The notes: generated by a model not told the origin, from the sequence alone. 64,000 bases of DNA from Arachnopeziza araneosa (GCA_003988855.1 QYAI01000002.1:520341-584340), one strand, 5' to 3'. Positions 30,917-45,549 are shown, numbered from the stretch's first letter. A program made the numbers and translations.

Positions 30917-33900
30917 ATGAGCTCAATAGTCTTTGTGGTTTCGGCCCTGGAAGCTATCGCAGCTTCTAAGGAGGCCCAGAGAAGGCAGACACTGATAGAA
31001 TCTGTACAGAAAGCATTGAAAGAAATCAAGGAGCATGAACCACAGCTACCGAACCCTGAGGTCATATTTACCCCTCTGCAACTGACAACAAAACTGGGAA
31101 GCATACCCCTAATCACCACGGCTCTGGATTGCATCGGGAAACTCATCAGCTATTCATACTTCTCAGTTCCATCATCGCCAAATGCAGGCAAGGAGGCCTC
31201 GCAAGATCCTCTCATTGAGCGAGCGATCGACACAATATGCGACTGCTTTCAAGGAGAGACGACACCGGTGGAAATACAGCTGCAGATTGTCAAATCTTTA
31301 CTGGCAGCGGTTTTGAATGACAAAATTGTGGTGCATGGTGCCGGGCTTTTGAAAGCAGTACGACAAGTTTATAATGTCTTTCTACTATCAAAAAGCAGTG
31401 CAAATCAGCAAGTAGCGCAAGGGACATTGACGCAGATGGTCGGGACGGTTTTCGAGCGAGTAAAGACACGAATTCATATGAAAGAGGCCCGGTTGAATTT
31501 GTCAAGACTTGGCAAAGGAGAAAGAAATGCTAGCTCATTCACAGTGGATGCTATAGACTCAGTTATAGAGACGTCCGGTAGCAATGAAGCAGAGTCTATA
31601 GCTGAAAGTGCTTCGGAGGCTCCGGACGATGGACCGAAGCTCACACTAAAGGATCTTGAACACCGAAAGAGCTTCGATGATTCGCAGATGGGAGAAGGTC
31701 CAACGATGGTCACGCAATTGAAGGCGGCACAAACATCTCCTCGATCCCCTTCCGGCCATTCACCTCCTGAAACTAGCACTGAAGATGGAATGGACTCGGA
31801 TGAAAATGAAGACGAGGTATACATAAGAGATGCGTATTTGGTATTTCGTTCTTTTTGCAATCTGAGTACCAAAGTTCTGCCGGCAGACCAACTTTACGAC
31901 TTGAAGGGCCAAGCGATGCGCTCAAAGTTGATTTCTCTTCATCTGATTCACACTTTATTGAACAATAATATGCTTGTCTTTTCTTCGCCATTATGTACAA
32001 TCACCAACAGCAAAAGCAACGAACCAACCGGTTTCTTGCAGGCTATCAAATTCTATCTGTGCCTTAGCATTACTCGAAATGGTGCAAGTTCGGTAGATCG
32101 AGTATTTGAAGTGTGCTGCGAGATTTTCTGGTTGATGATGAAATTTATGAGAGCCCCGTTCAAGGTTTGTTGTGTATTTTCTGACCTTTACTGTCACTAA
32201 CCAATCAACAGAAAGAAATTGAAGTCTTCTTAAATGAGATCTATCTAGCCCTTCTAGAGAGACGGAATGCTCCAGTAACTCAGAAGCTGTATTTCATGGG
32301 AATCCTCCAACGATTTTGTGCAGATCCCAGAGCATTGGTGGAGACGTATCTCAACTACGATTGCGATAGGAATGTTGACAACATGTTCCAGACCCTCATT
32401 GAGGACCTCTCGAAGGCAGCCAGTGCCGCTGTCATGGTTTCCCCCCTCCATCAACAACAGTATGAGGAAAAGGCTGCTGCTAAGAGTGGCTCTACATCGG
32501 ACTGGCAATCTCGGGGCACCCTTCCACCATCTCTATCTACTGCCCACATGAACGACCGTCACCAGAATTCAGAAGATGAAATTCCAAAAGAGTACATCAT
32601 TAAGCGGCAAGCATTGGATTGTCTTGTTGAGACTTTAAGGTCCTTGGTGAATTGGTCTCAGCAGGGTATCGCTGAAGTCACAGGTGGTCTTGAGCCAGAC
32701 GATCGACGGTCCCAAGATTTTCGTGAATCGATTGATCCTTCAGCAAACGACAGCTCATCAAAAATTGCTAATGGTGATACACCTGCTCCTTCGACACCCG
32801 TACTCTCTGATGATCCCGAGCAATTGGAGAAAGAGAAACAACGCAAGACGGCCATGAGCAATGCCATCAGACAATTCAACTTTAAACCAAAGCGAGGGAT
32901 TAAGGCCTTAGTGTCGGACGGCTTCATTCGTGGTGACACAGCGGTAGATATCGCTCGTTTTCTTCTCAACGAAGAAAGATTAGACAAGGCCCAAATCGGA
33001 GAATTCCTGGGTGAAGGTGATGAGCGAAATATTGCTATTATGCATGCTTTCGTCGACGAAATGGACTTCACTAAACGCCGTTTTGTGGATGCATTGCGAC
33101 AATTCCTCCAATCCTTCCGTCTACCAGGTGAAGCTCAGAAAATCGATCGATTTATGCTTAAATTTGCAAATCGATACGTGGTTGGAAATCCAAATGCATT
33201 TGCAAATGCGGATACTGCCTACGTACTAGCATACTCTGTTATCATGTTGAACACCGATCTACACAGTGTCAAGGTTGCAAAACGCATGACCAAGGAAGAT
33301 TTTATCAAGAACAACAGAGGTATCAATGACAATGCAAATCTACCTGATGAGTACCTTATAGGAATATATGAGGAGATCCAGCACGACGAGATTGTACTCA
33401 AAAGTGAACGGGAAGCTGCTGCAGCTTCAGGACCTACTACTACTCAGTCTGGCGGCATTGCCGCGGGTCTTGGTCAAGCTTTGGCAACAGTGGGTCGAGA
33501 CTTACAACGCGAAGCGTATCTCCAACAGTCAGAGGAAATCTCGCACAGATCTGAACAGCTATTCAAGAATCTGTTCCGAAATCAACGCAAGAATCCTGCA
33601 AAGGCAGGAGCGGTCAGATTCATACCAGCTACCTCGTTCAAACATGTTGGTCCAATGTTTGATGTCACCTGGATGTCGTTCTTTTCTGTCTTGTCTGGTC
33701 AGATGCAGCGTGCCCATAACATCGAAATAATCAAGTTGTGCATGGAGGGCATGAAACTTGCTATTCGCATTGCATGCTTATTTGATCTAGAAACTCCCAG
33801 AGAAGCTTTCATATCGGCATTGAAGAATTCCACAAATCTCAACAACCCTACTGAAATGATGGCAAAGAACATTGAAGCCCTGAAAGTACTGCTTGAAATT

Positions 33901-36420
33901 GCTCAGACAGAGGGAAATTTGTTGAAAGACTCATGGCGAGACATATTGATGTGTATCAGTCAGCTTGATAGGTTACAGCTTATATCCGACGGAGCGGATG
34001 AGAGTTCTATACCAGATGTGTCAAAATCGAGAATCGTAGCACCTTCAAGGTCGGATACTGCCTCAATACACTCGAGAAAGTCAACTCAATCAGTGCGACC
34101 ACAGAGGCCGCGGCCTCGGTCTACAACAAGCAGCACAAGCTATTCAATGGAGATTGCCATCGAAAGCAGGTCTGATGACATTATTAAAGGAGTTGATCGC
34201 ATCTTCACAAATACAGCCAACCTTTCCGGAGATGCAATTGTACATTTCGTAAGAGCTTTGACTGAAGTTAGTTGGGAGGAAATCAAAATCTCGGGACAGA
34301 ACGACTCACCAAGAACCTACAGTCTTCAGAAGCTTGTTGAAATCAGCTACTACAACATGACTCGAGTGCGATTTGAATGGGCTAATATTTGGTCCGTTTT
34401 GGGAGAGCACTTTAACAGAGTAGGATGTTATAACAACACCGCAGTCGTCTTCTTCGCTCTAGACTCTTTGAGGCAACTATCCATGCGGTTTATGGAAATT
34501 GAGGAATTGCCTGGTTTCAAGTTCCAAAAAGACTTTCTTAAACCATTTGAGCACGTCATGTCGAATAGCACAGTTGTTACTGTCAAAGACATGATCCTCC
34601 GATGTCTGATTCAAATGATTCAAGCAAGAGGTCAAAATATCCGGTCAGGTTGGCGAACAATGTTTGGTGTCTTCACAGTTGCTGCGAAAGAACCATACGA
34701 GAGCATTGTCAACCTTGCTTATGAGAATGTCAACCAGGTGTACAAAACTCGATTTGGCGTGGTCATATCTCAAGGCGCTTTTGCGGATCTGATCGTATGC
34801 CTAACAGAGTTTTCGAAAAATATGAAATTTCAGAAGAAGGGGTTGCAAGCAATGGAAACACTAAAGTCTATCATTCCGAAGATGTTGAAAACACCGGAAT
34901 GCCCGCTTTCACATCGATCAAATGCAAATTCCGATGGTTCAACGAAGACTGGTGAATTAGTAACTGAACAGCCGTCAAGAACAAGTCAAGAAGAATCATT
35001 CTGGTTCCCTGTTCTCTTCGCATTCCATGATGTTTTGATGACAGGAGAAGATTTAGAGATTAGATCCAATGCGCTCAACTACTTATTCGAGTCCCTCATT
35101 CGATACGGTGGGGATTTTCCTCCTTCTTTCTGGGATACACTATGGCGACAGCTGCTCTATCCTATATTTATGGTGCTCAAGTCAAAATCTGAGTTGTCAG
35201 ATGTTCTTACACGAGAAGAGCTCTCTGTATGGTTATCGACTACCATGATTCAAGCCCTTCGGCATATGATAACTCTCTTCACTCACTACTTTGACTCGTT
35301 GGAGTACATGCTTGATAGATTCTTAGATCTTCTCGCATTGTGTATATGTCAAGAGAATGACACAATTGCCAGGATTGGCAGTAACTGCCTCCAGCAGTTG
35401 ATCTTGCAGAATGTTACAAAGTTCTCGCCTCAACACTGGGCACAGATCGTTGGTGCTTTCGTAGAACTGTTCGAAAGGACTACTGCTTACCAACTATTCT
35501 CGGCGACTACTTCAACTAGTGGGGTGGAGAATATGCCTTCTCCTCTTGAAGAGTTCAAGGCGGACGACAAATCACTCAAAATAAACGGTACATACGGTTC
35601 TGCCACTTCAGACACTGAAAGTATCAACGATGACGAAGCCCGTACTCCTACCCAGCCCGCCAGCGATCTCGAGGACTATAAGCCCCATTCTGAGCTACAA
35701 CAACAACCCGTTGTTGTCACCGCTGCTCGCCGCCGCTTCTTCAACAAAATTATTACCCGTTGTGTCCTCCAACTCCTCATGATCGAAACCGTGAACGAAC
35801 TCTTCTCCAATGAAAGCGTCTACACACAAATTCCCTCGCCCGAACTCCTCCGTCTTATGGCCCTCCTAAAAAAATCTTTCCTCTTTGCCAAGAAATTCAA
35901 TGAGAATAAAGACCTCCGCATGCGACTGTGGCGCGAAGGCTTTATGAAACAACCTCCCAATCTTCTCAAGCAGGAATCTGGTTCGGCAGCAACATATGTC
36001 AGTATCTTGCTGCGGATGTACCACGACGAAGGTGAGGAACGCAAACGGAACCGTGCCGATACAGAAGCTGCACTCGTCCCACTTTGTGCAGACATCATCC
36101 GCGGCTTCACTCAACTTGAAGAAGAAAGTCAGCAGAGGAACATCATGGCTTGGAGGCCGGTGGTGGTAGATGTATTAGAAGGATATACAAACTTTCCCGA
36201 AGTAGGTTTCGAGAAACACGTCGATACTTTCTATCCTCTTGCAGTCGAACTACTCAGCAGGGAACAAGGCCCAGAGGTTCGTATGGCGCTCCAAGGATTA
36301 TTGAGAAGAGTTGGCGAGATCAAATTAGGATTGCCGGAGATGAGGAGGCAGAGTTTGAGTGTTAGCGTCGGTGGTGAGACGCCCTCCAGTCCAGTCGGGC
36401 CGGGGTTTGGGAGGAGGTAA
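30917..36420 (+). CDS. SEC7: Sec7 family ARF guanine-nucleotide exchange factor (trans-Golgi)
   Basis: The model is join(30917..32164, 32212..36420), 1818 aa. The 47-nt intron (GTTTGT...CAACAG, branch CACTAAC) joins APFK to KEIEVFLNEIYLALLERR, the HUS-box region of large ARF-GEFs. The Sec7 domain covers about residues 635-825: FNFKPKRGIKALVSDGF, FLLNEERLDKAQIGEFLGEGDERN with the catalytic glutamate finger near 684, FVDALRQFLQSFRLPGEAQKIDRFMLKFANRY and AYSVIMLNTDLHS. The N-terminus (MSSIVFVVSALEAIAASKEAQRR) fits the DCB region, and the long helical C-terminus has HDS-type repeats and Ser-rich breaks. Such proteins activate Arf1 at the trans-Golgi for vesicle budding and are brefeldin A targets. 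An acidic-patch insert long enough to match yeast Sec7p is missing, as is common in filamentous fungi. Confidence 0.95.
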
Positions 36421-39400
36421 GGTGGAGTTCTCAAGAAGAGTTCTTAGGTCTTCGTGCAGGTAACGACAATTGCTCGGTGGATGGAAGGCAGGCATGTTTG
36501 TATCAATAGAGGATCGGGGTTTCGCGCTTTTTTGAGCGATATTTTCTTGTAGAATTTGGGCTATTTCTCATGAGGGCCTTTCAATGAACAATTGATCCAA
36601 ATTTCTGATGCGATATGACAAATTTTCCTCCTCGGACTGCTTCAACGGCGCAAGTAACTTGACAAATTTTACTTTAAGACTATTTCGCAGACCCTCTTTA
36701 TCTCTTGCTCTCTCTATTATTAGCCCCATGCCCTGGAAAGAGAAAGGCTCTTGCTAGAGACAAACAACTCCGACGATTGTTAAATAAGTTCCGCGAGCAA
36801 ATGCAGATGACTTCGATTCAAGCCATCGAATCATTTATTCTTGCCGATGTCTAAATTTCGCTCGAAATGACGTTATAGATAAGACAGTTTTTTGCTAGAA
36901 GAAAATAATTATGAAAATCGAAGGTTGAAGTATTCCTGGAGCGACGCAACATGCCTAGCGTTTGATGGCGGAACAATAATGGCTTTAATGTATGGTTCTG
37001 CGTTTATAAGTTATGTTTGGTATTTTGGGAGTAGAAGGGCGGTAGGCTTCCTTTGCACGTTTGACTATTTGCACAATAAAGATGGTAATGCATTTACTTA
37101 TCTGGTTTATAGGTTTGAATTCTTAGCTATCTATTCGATGGTATAGAGATATATCGCGCCAGAGAAGGTAAAAAGGATGCGAGTATCTATCGATGCTAAC
37201 CCACAAGCACGCATCTATTTTCTGACATCCACTTAATCCAAAGGGGGTTCATAAGCCGCCGACTAGGAAGCCGGATATAGAGATAGTGAACGGGAAGATG
37301 CTAACTCGATGGGATTTTAATCTTTATTCATGAAAGAGAGTTGGGGGGTGGTTATTCAGGAGGTGAAGATGGGAGGGGAGGAAGGGAAGGGAAAAGTGTC
37401 GAGACAGAATTCCAATGCGCGAGGCGTTTTTCTGCTTCTTAAATCGAAAGGAAGAAGTTTTGAAAAGTTTTGTTCAAGATAGACCCAGATAGGGGTTGAG
37501 TAGTAACAGCACTACTAACAGGAGTAAAGTTAAACCCGGCTCTGTGATAAATACTCTTGATTCGTAGTGGAAGACATCTACTATAGGTTGTGCTGAATTT
37601 GGTTTGCTTTAATTACTTGATGAGCAGAGGAAGGAATAAGCATGATGGGAGGAGAGAGTGCGACAAGAGGAGAAAACAATACGTAGAGATTGATCGATAG
37701 AATAATAAGATTATTGCGGACAACAACATATAGACGATAATCAGACAGAGATAAATTCACGATTAAACCTCTCTATGACTTGATATCTACTGACGTTCCC
37801 ATCAAAGCACGACTTCATGACAACAACAGCTTCCAAAAAAAACGAGCCATCCATTCAGCAAGATTAGAAAGGGGGGAATAGAAGATAATAGCCAGACTAA
37901 ACTTTGCATATCTCTGAGCAGATGATAATAAAGAAGCTTAACTATACGTACGTACATAATACACGTATCAACAATAGCCAGAAAAAGCAAAACGGGAAGA
38001 AGGAAAAAAAAAACCAATAATTATCAGCGGCAGCCTACCTGATCCCAGCTCTCAGCGCCAACTTTGCTCCCTAGTAAACGGCAAATCCTGGTCTATATTG
38101 AATCTACAATGGCAACTCGACCAATAACAGAGCAGATAAGCAAAGGCAAATTGCACGCGACCAAAGAATTGGTTTGTCTTGTGGTATATATAAGAGATAA
38201 GATAAGATAGGGGAAGATGTTGTCTTGTTTTAGTAATAGGAGGATAAGAGATGGGATATTGATGGGGGAACCGGGAGAGGAAGAAGATAGAGAGACTTTT
38301 TCTTGGGTATAGTGGGATCGGGGTCGATTGAGAAGTGAGTGAGCGTGGGGAGACTATGGGTCGGTTTCCTGTTGGAGAGGAAGATGCCTGTAAAGAGCGG
38401 AGAGGTCTTTCTGTAGAGTGAGTGAGCAAGACAACAACAGAGACGGATTATTAGGCGGTGGAAATTTGGCAGTAGATTGCGAATAGGAGAAAATGGCGTG
38501 GAAATGTAGAAATTGGGAGAGAAGTATAGAAGGAGAGACGAGAGGAAGTGTAAAGTAAACACTACTCTCGCAAGAGCGCAACTCGTAGTATAGAAACCGG
38601 CCTCCAGTTTGAAAGAGAGAAAACTCCACGTACCGTATTGCAGCATATAAAGGGAACTGCAGGCAGGCAGATGTGTTAGCCTCTCCTAATCGAAGATGGA
38701 AATAGATCCATCGACTGACTTCTTCCTGTGATCTCTAGTACGGTTTTATACGGTGTGATTTGAGGCCTGTTCCTAAATCTGAGGCAGGAGTCTGTTTCGG
38801 CATCGATAAAAGAAGGATTCGGCATAGTGATTCAAGACTCGAGCTCTTCTGCTCAAAGACGTGGTGGGTATAGTAGAATTGTTAGAATCGTTGGAATCTT
38901 GAAATCTTGCAGTAGAGAGGATACATCGGGAGAGAAGTCAGGAGGATGTTTGAAGTGACAGATGTTTGAATAGGCAAATAGCACTGCACAGAAGAACATC
39001 TTTCCATTGGCTTGGTTAGGAAATCTTTGCATTGTTTCTTATATCCGAGAATTGAGACAACGAAAAGTGTTGTCATCAAAATGGTATGATTTGCTTGATC
39101 TTTCAGCTGCTTTGGTTCTCGAGTATCCACTTTGCTTATGACTTTTGGACCTGGAAACATCTTGAATGAGGGGTAAGAAGAGGAGAAACCCGTGTCAACC
39201 AACACATAGTGCCTTCAGAGAAAAGTCATAGACAGATTTTTGGAAGGTCAAAGTGCAAATAATGGTATTGGGATATAATTCAACAATGCTGAATAGATGT
39301 GGCTTCCAAAATCGAGCTGAGCTTGCTCAGGAGACCCACTCCAGATTAAAGTTTCAGTGAGAAGACCCTGAATGTTTTACTTGGATCGATCTACTACCCC

Positions 39401-42400
39401 AAGATCTAAATCTTAGTAGTGCCATCAGTCCCGGTTCTATGCACACTTAAGTGGCTGAGTTATTGTTCCCATGCCCAACAAGGAGAGACATACTCTTGGC
39501 AGGGTTCTTTCAAACCAAGGCTCTGGAAAGTATAGCCCGAGAGGTTTACTATCAAGCGTAACAAAGTTAACATTTGACGGCCTGGAAGGAATTGTCGAAA
39601 GATCTCGGTGAAGCCGACGGTCGAATTACCTATCAATTGTGCCTCTGACTCTCGACCCGGTCCAATGACTGCTCGGAAGGATTGGCCCATGTGGTGAAAC
39701 AAAACGATGCAAGATAGGAAACGTAGCGAATTGATACCTAGTGACAAGCAGGCAAGCAGGCATAGCCAGTCGTTTATTGCTTTTTTGGGAAGTTACCAGA
39801 AGCTGCTCTGAGCTGATTTGGATCAAGGGAGAGAAGTGTTTGAGATGTCATGCAGATATTGAAGAGGGGGCATGGGAATTGACAGGTAAGATTTTGTTGC
39901 GTGGGAGCTGACCCGACGCTCAGGTACCCTACCGATGAGCGGCCTCGTGCAGCCTGGGCAACATGTTCTCATGTGGCCCCCAAGGAATCTGAAACCCAAC
40001 AGGGATCCAAAATTTCTTTTGGGCCCCTTCTCTCTCAAACGGAACAGTCGAAGCCAGAGCGTGAGTTTCCAAAACAGGATGAGGGTATTTTCCGGAACGT
40101 GGTCGGTCGGATACTCGACCCGTCCCGTTTGCACAGAGCTTCGACCACTTGAACTTTCAGGCTTTCTGTTTGTGATCAAATGCATTCAAAGGCTTGAACT
40201 TGCAGTTCGAAACGAGATAGAGGTTGACTAACGGCCGTAACATGTTGGCCGCCTGGAGTTTCTCTTGTTTCCAGATATGCCCACACCCACAGACCCCGGA
40301 ATGAATGCGGAGGTACTATTTGCCAGAAGAGTTTTTGTGATGCGTCGGAATTCCAAACGGTGGAAAGGTTTCAGCCTCGTGGTTGTGGCTCGATCTGGCA
40401 CTTCCGCCAACGGGCGGAGAGGTCTGTTGAAGTGTAAAAAACTCTACCAACCATCCGAACGACTGAGGCTCCCGCTTCACGTCTCGGAGAATGGATCTGA
40501 GACTGCATTCCGCTTGTCGCCAATCTTGCATTGACATCATTGAAGCAAAGTATCGAGCTTTCGAAATTGCCCAGAGTCAAAAAGCTTGATTGATTCTGGT
40601 CTCTGAGAACCTTGGAAATAGCTCTGGACATTTATAAGCGCACGTGACACTAACGTACGGACCCTATCCAAACGAATTCCATAGATCGTGGCGTAAAATC
40701 GTACGATTGAACAATTTAGGGATATTGAATCCCAAGCCAGCAGAACCTCGTGGAAGCCACATCGTTACAAGATTCTTGCAATAGGTTGGGGGTTCCGTGA
40801 ATGCGAAGCGATGCAGCGCGAGGCTTTGAAACCAACGGTGGTGGTGAAAACTTGTTGCGAGAGTTGGGGGCGTGAAGCCGGAAAGTGCAAGAAGTAACGA
40901 AAGAACAACTTAAGCGATGGGGGTGATGCGTGACGTTCAATTCGTACTTTTGACTTCGTCTGATCTCTGCGGACTGGCTGCGTCGTGTGTACTTGTGGCT
41001 GAATAGCCTCAAGCCACAAGCCTCACGCCTCAAGAGCTGCCCACCCACGTCCACATCGTCGTCCAGGTTGGCGGTAGATATGTATCTTCTGCGGTCTTCG
41101 GACACGGACCCCATCGCCATCCATGCAGCATTCAGCTTGCTTTGTTTGGCCAACCACATCAAGAGTATTGCAAAGGTCGAAGCACGTTGAGAAGCATCAT
41201 GACATCCCATTTGAAGGTCGAAAGAGGAGAAGAGGGTGCGGAATTCCATTCAGCGCGTGTAAAAGCTCCCATTACGAGATATCGTCATTGAACTTCAGCT
41301 ATCATGGCCACACACCCCTTTCTCTGGAACCGTTCAAGGCCTGCGATTCTTCTCACATGATGAGGGCTACCTTACTTGCTACCCAAAGGCTGCCCATTAT
41401 GTTGAAAGAGGAGATGTTTGCGGTAATGCCTCCACATCCCGCTCGTCACACAACTAGGTTATCTGCAAGATGCGGAATAATGCAATGCAATGCAAGATGA
41501 AAAGTGTGACCTCTCGGGGCCACAGAACATAGCACAGCAGCGGTGAAATGCGACGTGAAGCCTTTCTGGAAGCATCGGGGGGGGGGGGGGGTTGGACAAA
41601 GTGCAGTTGCGGATGGTGGGACATATGAGGTGTGGTGCTGAAAGGGGCACAGCATGAAAATTTTGGCCTCCCTTCTCGGGTGTGTCACCGAAGGGGCTTG
41701 TCGACGCCGCCATGGCGGCACTGGCCCTCGAGTCTCCGTGTGCGCAGCAATGAGAGAGCATGACCTGAGTGACACTCCCGCCGAGACTAAGGAGTATTCC
41801 CAGACGGCGATCTCGTCAGTTGCGGTGATTCGTGGTGCTTCAAGAAATCGAGTTGGAACCTGGTCGGGACCTTCCAGGGCCGTCGGCGGCGTTAGCCATC
41901 ATGAAATATTGGTGGATATCGACTGTCCCTCTTTGGGAGGGCGGATTGCTGAGGATCAGCGCACGATCGCACGCTAGGATCTGAATTGGGGAACATTTAA
42001 TCTTGATAGAGGAGAGAGGCCGGGACTGGCCTGGGAATCCGCCTCCCTGGCCGAAAAGAGCTGCCGTCAGGGAGGGATCAGGACGCCGCAAGGGATCCGA
42101 GTGCCCTGAGATTGCGCAAGAGCCAAAGCATTCGGGCTCTGGTGGGGCAGCCAGCGCCAGAGGTTCCCCACAGCGACGGGAGACTTTGATGGACCAGCGA
42201 CGATGATACGCCCAAGCGATGCAGAACTTAGCGTCCAGACAGACCAAGGAAACTCCCTCGAACCGAAGTCGATCTAAATGCCGGGTCGATCTTTCAGCGG
42301 TACCGGCATCTAGAGACGACGCTGCCGTCCATTCCAGGTTGCAAGACGCTGGGGAGTGCGGCGAGTGACGTTGAGAGGTGACATGGCCACCGGCCCCGAG

Positions 42401-45347
42401 CGGATGGATGTGAAGGGTAGCTGCATCGAGCTGCTTCTGTTTGGTGAGAGAGTCCTTGATCTCAGCGTGAGGATTTGCATTGCATGCAGGAAGCGAAGCG
42501 AAATAGGGGAATAGCGTTTCGTGCGTAGGGTCGTGTGGTGGTGGTGGTGGTGGGTGGTGGTGCTGGAGCGACTGATGGTATTGACGCTTCACCCTCGCCG
42601 GCGTCTCTCTCCAACGGTCTGTCACCCGAGCCCGAAGTCACCGTGTGCACTCCACCATGCTTTTTCAGCGTTCGTGATAGTGGTGGAGATCTAGAGGAGC
42701 AAGAATGGTTCGATGATGAGCGGCTTGGGCCTGTTCGGGGGTCTGCACCTGCAGGGAGTTAGTGAGCTCCAGCATCCGCCGGCGGGCCTTGGTTGGGACG
42801 ACTCACTCACGTGGGCGGCGCTCATCGAGCTAGATCAGTACATTGTCGGTCGAGCTATCTTCGTCCTAGTTCGAGTGTTGTTGTTGTTGTCGTTGATGAT
42901 TTCAATATTCTTTTCGATGGTGGTGGCGTGGGTCCCTGGAACGGCAGCAACACCCCCTTGCGCGCTACTGAAGCTCTCCCTGTTCGTTCCCTGTAACATT
43001 GAATATCAACACGATTCTTCGATCCCAGAAGACAAAAGACGTGCGAAATCATGATTGTCACAGGCTGCCTTCCCACCACTGCCGTGCCCTGGGCTCGCTC
43101 CTCCAAGCTGACGCTCCTCAGCCTTTGCTCTGTCGTCGTCGGCGTCGTCCTCCTCGTCGCCGCTGCTGTGGCTTTGCAGGAGATGCTGCCCCCACCGCCC
43201 AATACCACCACCACACGAACCACGTCCTGCAAGCTGTTCAGCCTTCCTGGTTCCCTGGTTTCCCTCCATTGGTCCCATCCGCAACCCTTCCCTCCCTCGG
43301 CCAGCCAATACTCGTTCTCACTAGCCCCAGGTCGCCGAAGTAGGCGAATGTTCTGCTCTGCATTCAGACGCCTCGATAGATCCACACTTCACATGCACCT
43401 CCACATATCAAAAACTTTTCAAAGAGCTTCTTGACGCCCACGGTACTCCCCAGACATCACCTCCTCACTGCAGAGCGTCCGCCAAACACGGCCACTCCAT
43501 TCAGCCACTCGGGGATAGCATCGTGAGAACACAGAGACGGTTCAATTGTACCTTATCGAGCCTTTTGAGCTCTCCCCAGAAACGCCTCTTCTTTCCTTCT
43601 GATTAAGAGGAAAATTCTGCATCTGGAAGTGCTCACGAAACACATATAACAGTTCGCTTCGGGACTGCTCCTACCAGCAGGCAGCTTTGCAACTTCTATT
43701 GACGCCTTGAACGCCTCGACTAAATAGTGGTTGATTTTGGATTGAGAAAGCGACTACCTAACCGCCATCCCTCCGTTAAAGTCCAGCCTGTCTGCCTCTC
43801 CCAGCGTCTAGTCCCCTCCGACCTTGAGCATCTCTCAGACGACGGATCGGACGCATCCTCCTTGAAGAGACTCTCCGAAGGCAGGAATCCTGCTCGTCTG
43901 CTCCTCTGCTCCCCAAGACAGGAAACAGCCACACTCCCGATCAGATCAAAGGTGTTCAGCCGGCTTCCAAATCTGCTCACCCGAACTCCGACAAGAGACA
44001 TACCACGGCCCATCTCGATATATCGGCACGACATTCAAGGTAAGATCACATCAGGCATCGCTAGAAAGTCAATATCTACTGTAGGTTGGCCAAGCCTCGC
44101 CGATTCTGTACACGAAGTTGAAACTTTCTTCCCCAGCCCCCAGGGAACGCGGTCAAGTTCGCTTGGAGTGACTTTCTCCAGGACCTGACTGGACTCTTTC
44201 AGCCATCAGCCGCCTGCACGCGCCAGAGAGATTGGGTGGAAGGCTCTTCAGCTTGGACAGGTCGGAATCTTCCTCGTTTATTGCCCATTTCGCAGCTCGT
44301 CTGCCCAATAGACTGCACTACTGAAAAGTTGCAGTGCAGTACAGCGCTGAGAGCGCAAAGCGATCACCACCCCTCCACTGTAGGTCCGCCTTACCTTTTC
44401 CATTTTATTATTCAGCCCCCTAGCACCCCTTGCATCCTGGCCTGGTTCGCAAAAAGACATCTGTGCGCAACCTCCTGCCAGCTCTAGTTTGGTGGACCCC
44501 CCCCAGTCCTTCACATCACCTACCATGTCAAGTCACCCACCATTTCGGTCCTCCAAGAATGTACACCTGCTCACCACCACACCTCCAACCTTTTTTTTTC
44601 TTCTTGCGTTCTCTCATTGTCACCGGTACTTGCAGCATGGGTAGAAGCATGAATGATGAGACAGACTGATTCTAACACTCCATGCGAACAGGTGAACTCA
44701 CTCTCACGGGTGGCTGCATAACCTCTGGGACCCGATCGGTTCTGTTAGACATCAAAAGCCTCAAGTCTTTGTCTGCTCTCCGGTATGTGGTCCAAGGTTC
44801 TTGCCATTTTCCCCTTTGCACCATCGAGAAATGTTCTAGGCCAATAAGCGATGAACGCTCTAGCTAACCTCATGCTTCACAGAGTTAGGCCCCGGACTTG
44901 CACCCTTTATACTTTAGTTTCATTTTCCCGAGACGTCAATCCCAAGATACCTTGATCGACGCGAAATTTAGCAGAGAGGATCGAAAGATCGACCTGGACA
45001 AGCAACATTTGACCATCAAACTGGACCATCAACCCCATCAGCTCTTTTTAGCTCACCGACGGTCGAAACCAAAACATCAAGCTGGAAGGATTGAAGAGAG
45101 TCGTATCTGGACCTGAGGATTCAAAGTCCTATCAACAGCTCGGCCTTGTTCGGAACTGACAGAAGTCCTGGATCAAACGTTTCCAGCAGGAAAATACCAT
45201 CCCATGAGCTGGCAACAAGGATAATTTCACCAAACATAGACAGAGAAACGTCAGAGTTTCTCTCTATCAACAGCCTCAAAATTTTGGCATTCTGGCCAAG
45301 AATTCACCGCCGTCAAACTGGCCTACTCAACTTACAGCCTGTTCGAA
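36421..45347. other. Nine-kilobase gene-empty region upstream of medA
   Basis: No conserved protein is found on either strand. The 37.8-38.65 kb part is CT-rich on the minus strand, like a leader or promoter. A run of 15 G lies at 41577-41591 and a GGT repeat at about 42533-42562. From about 43 kb to the gene, the plus strand is CT-rich, as expected of a long leader, and contains short upstream frames. A candidate leader intron is GTAAGA...CTGTAG at 44040-44084, but it is weak. Longest frames (261 aa at 41840-42625 minus, 176 aa at 42855-43385 minus) overlap other frames and show no motifs. Confidence 0.5.
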
Positions 45348-45411
45348 GTAAGTGCTCTCTTGATCGAGATTCCTTGTCTCGTGAGGGCTTGGCTGACTTG
45401 TCCCATTCCAG
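45348..45411 (+). other. Candidate intron in the medA leader
   Basis: A 64-nt segment with GTAAGT donor, GGCTGAC branch site and TTCCAG acceptor, ending 138 nt before the chosen start codon. The frame after it is open into medA (PPHLSSSN, then further to MSAYGK), but no ATG is available in the exon before it, so I treat it as non-coding leader. Confidence 0.55.
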
Positions 45412-45549
45412 CCTCCACATCTCTCTTCCTCTAACAGACCTATCATACTTGACGACTCATATCCATCGCCCGAGACTGTGGCATTGCACGAAGAAGGGCA
45501 CGAGGGAGCCCTCGTGGCCAAGGCGGAATCTCCAAAGGATCGATTTTCC

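Noticed and set aside
38230..38646. 138-aa minus-strand frame
   Set aside because: Long CT-rich tracts give Ser/Leu/Pro-rich translation. It looks like a leader or promoter, not protein.
41577..41591. Run of 15 G, and a run of 12 C at 10525-10536
   Set aside because: Simple homopolymers. Their exact length may be a sequencing artefact, so no biological claim is made.
41840..42625. 261-aa minus-strand frame upstream of medA
   Set aside because: Low-complexity His/Pro-rich reading with other open frames on both strands and no conserved motif.
42855..43434. Arg- and Ser/Pro-rich frames on both strands
   Set aside because: Same GC-rich composition effect; more likely part of the long medA upstream region.
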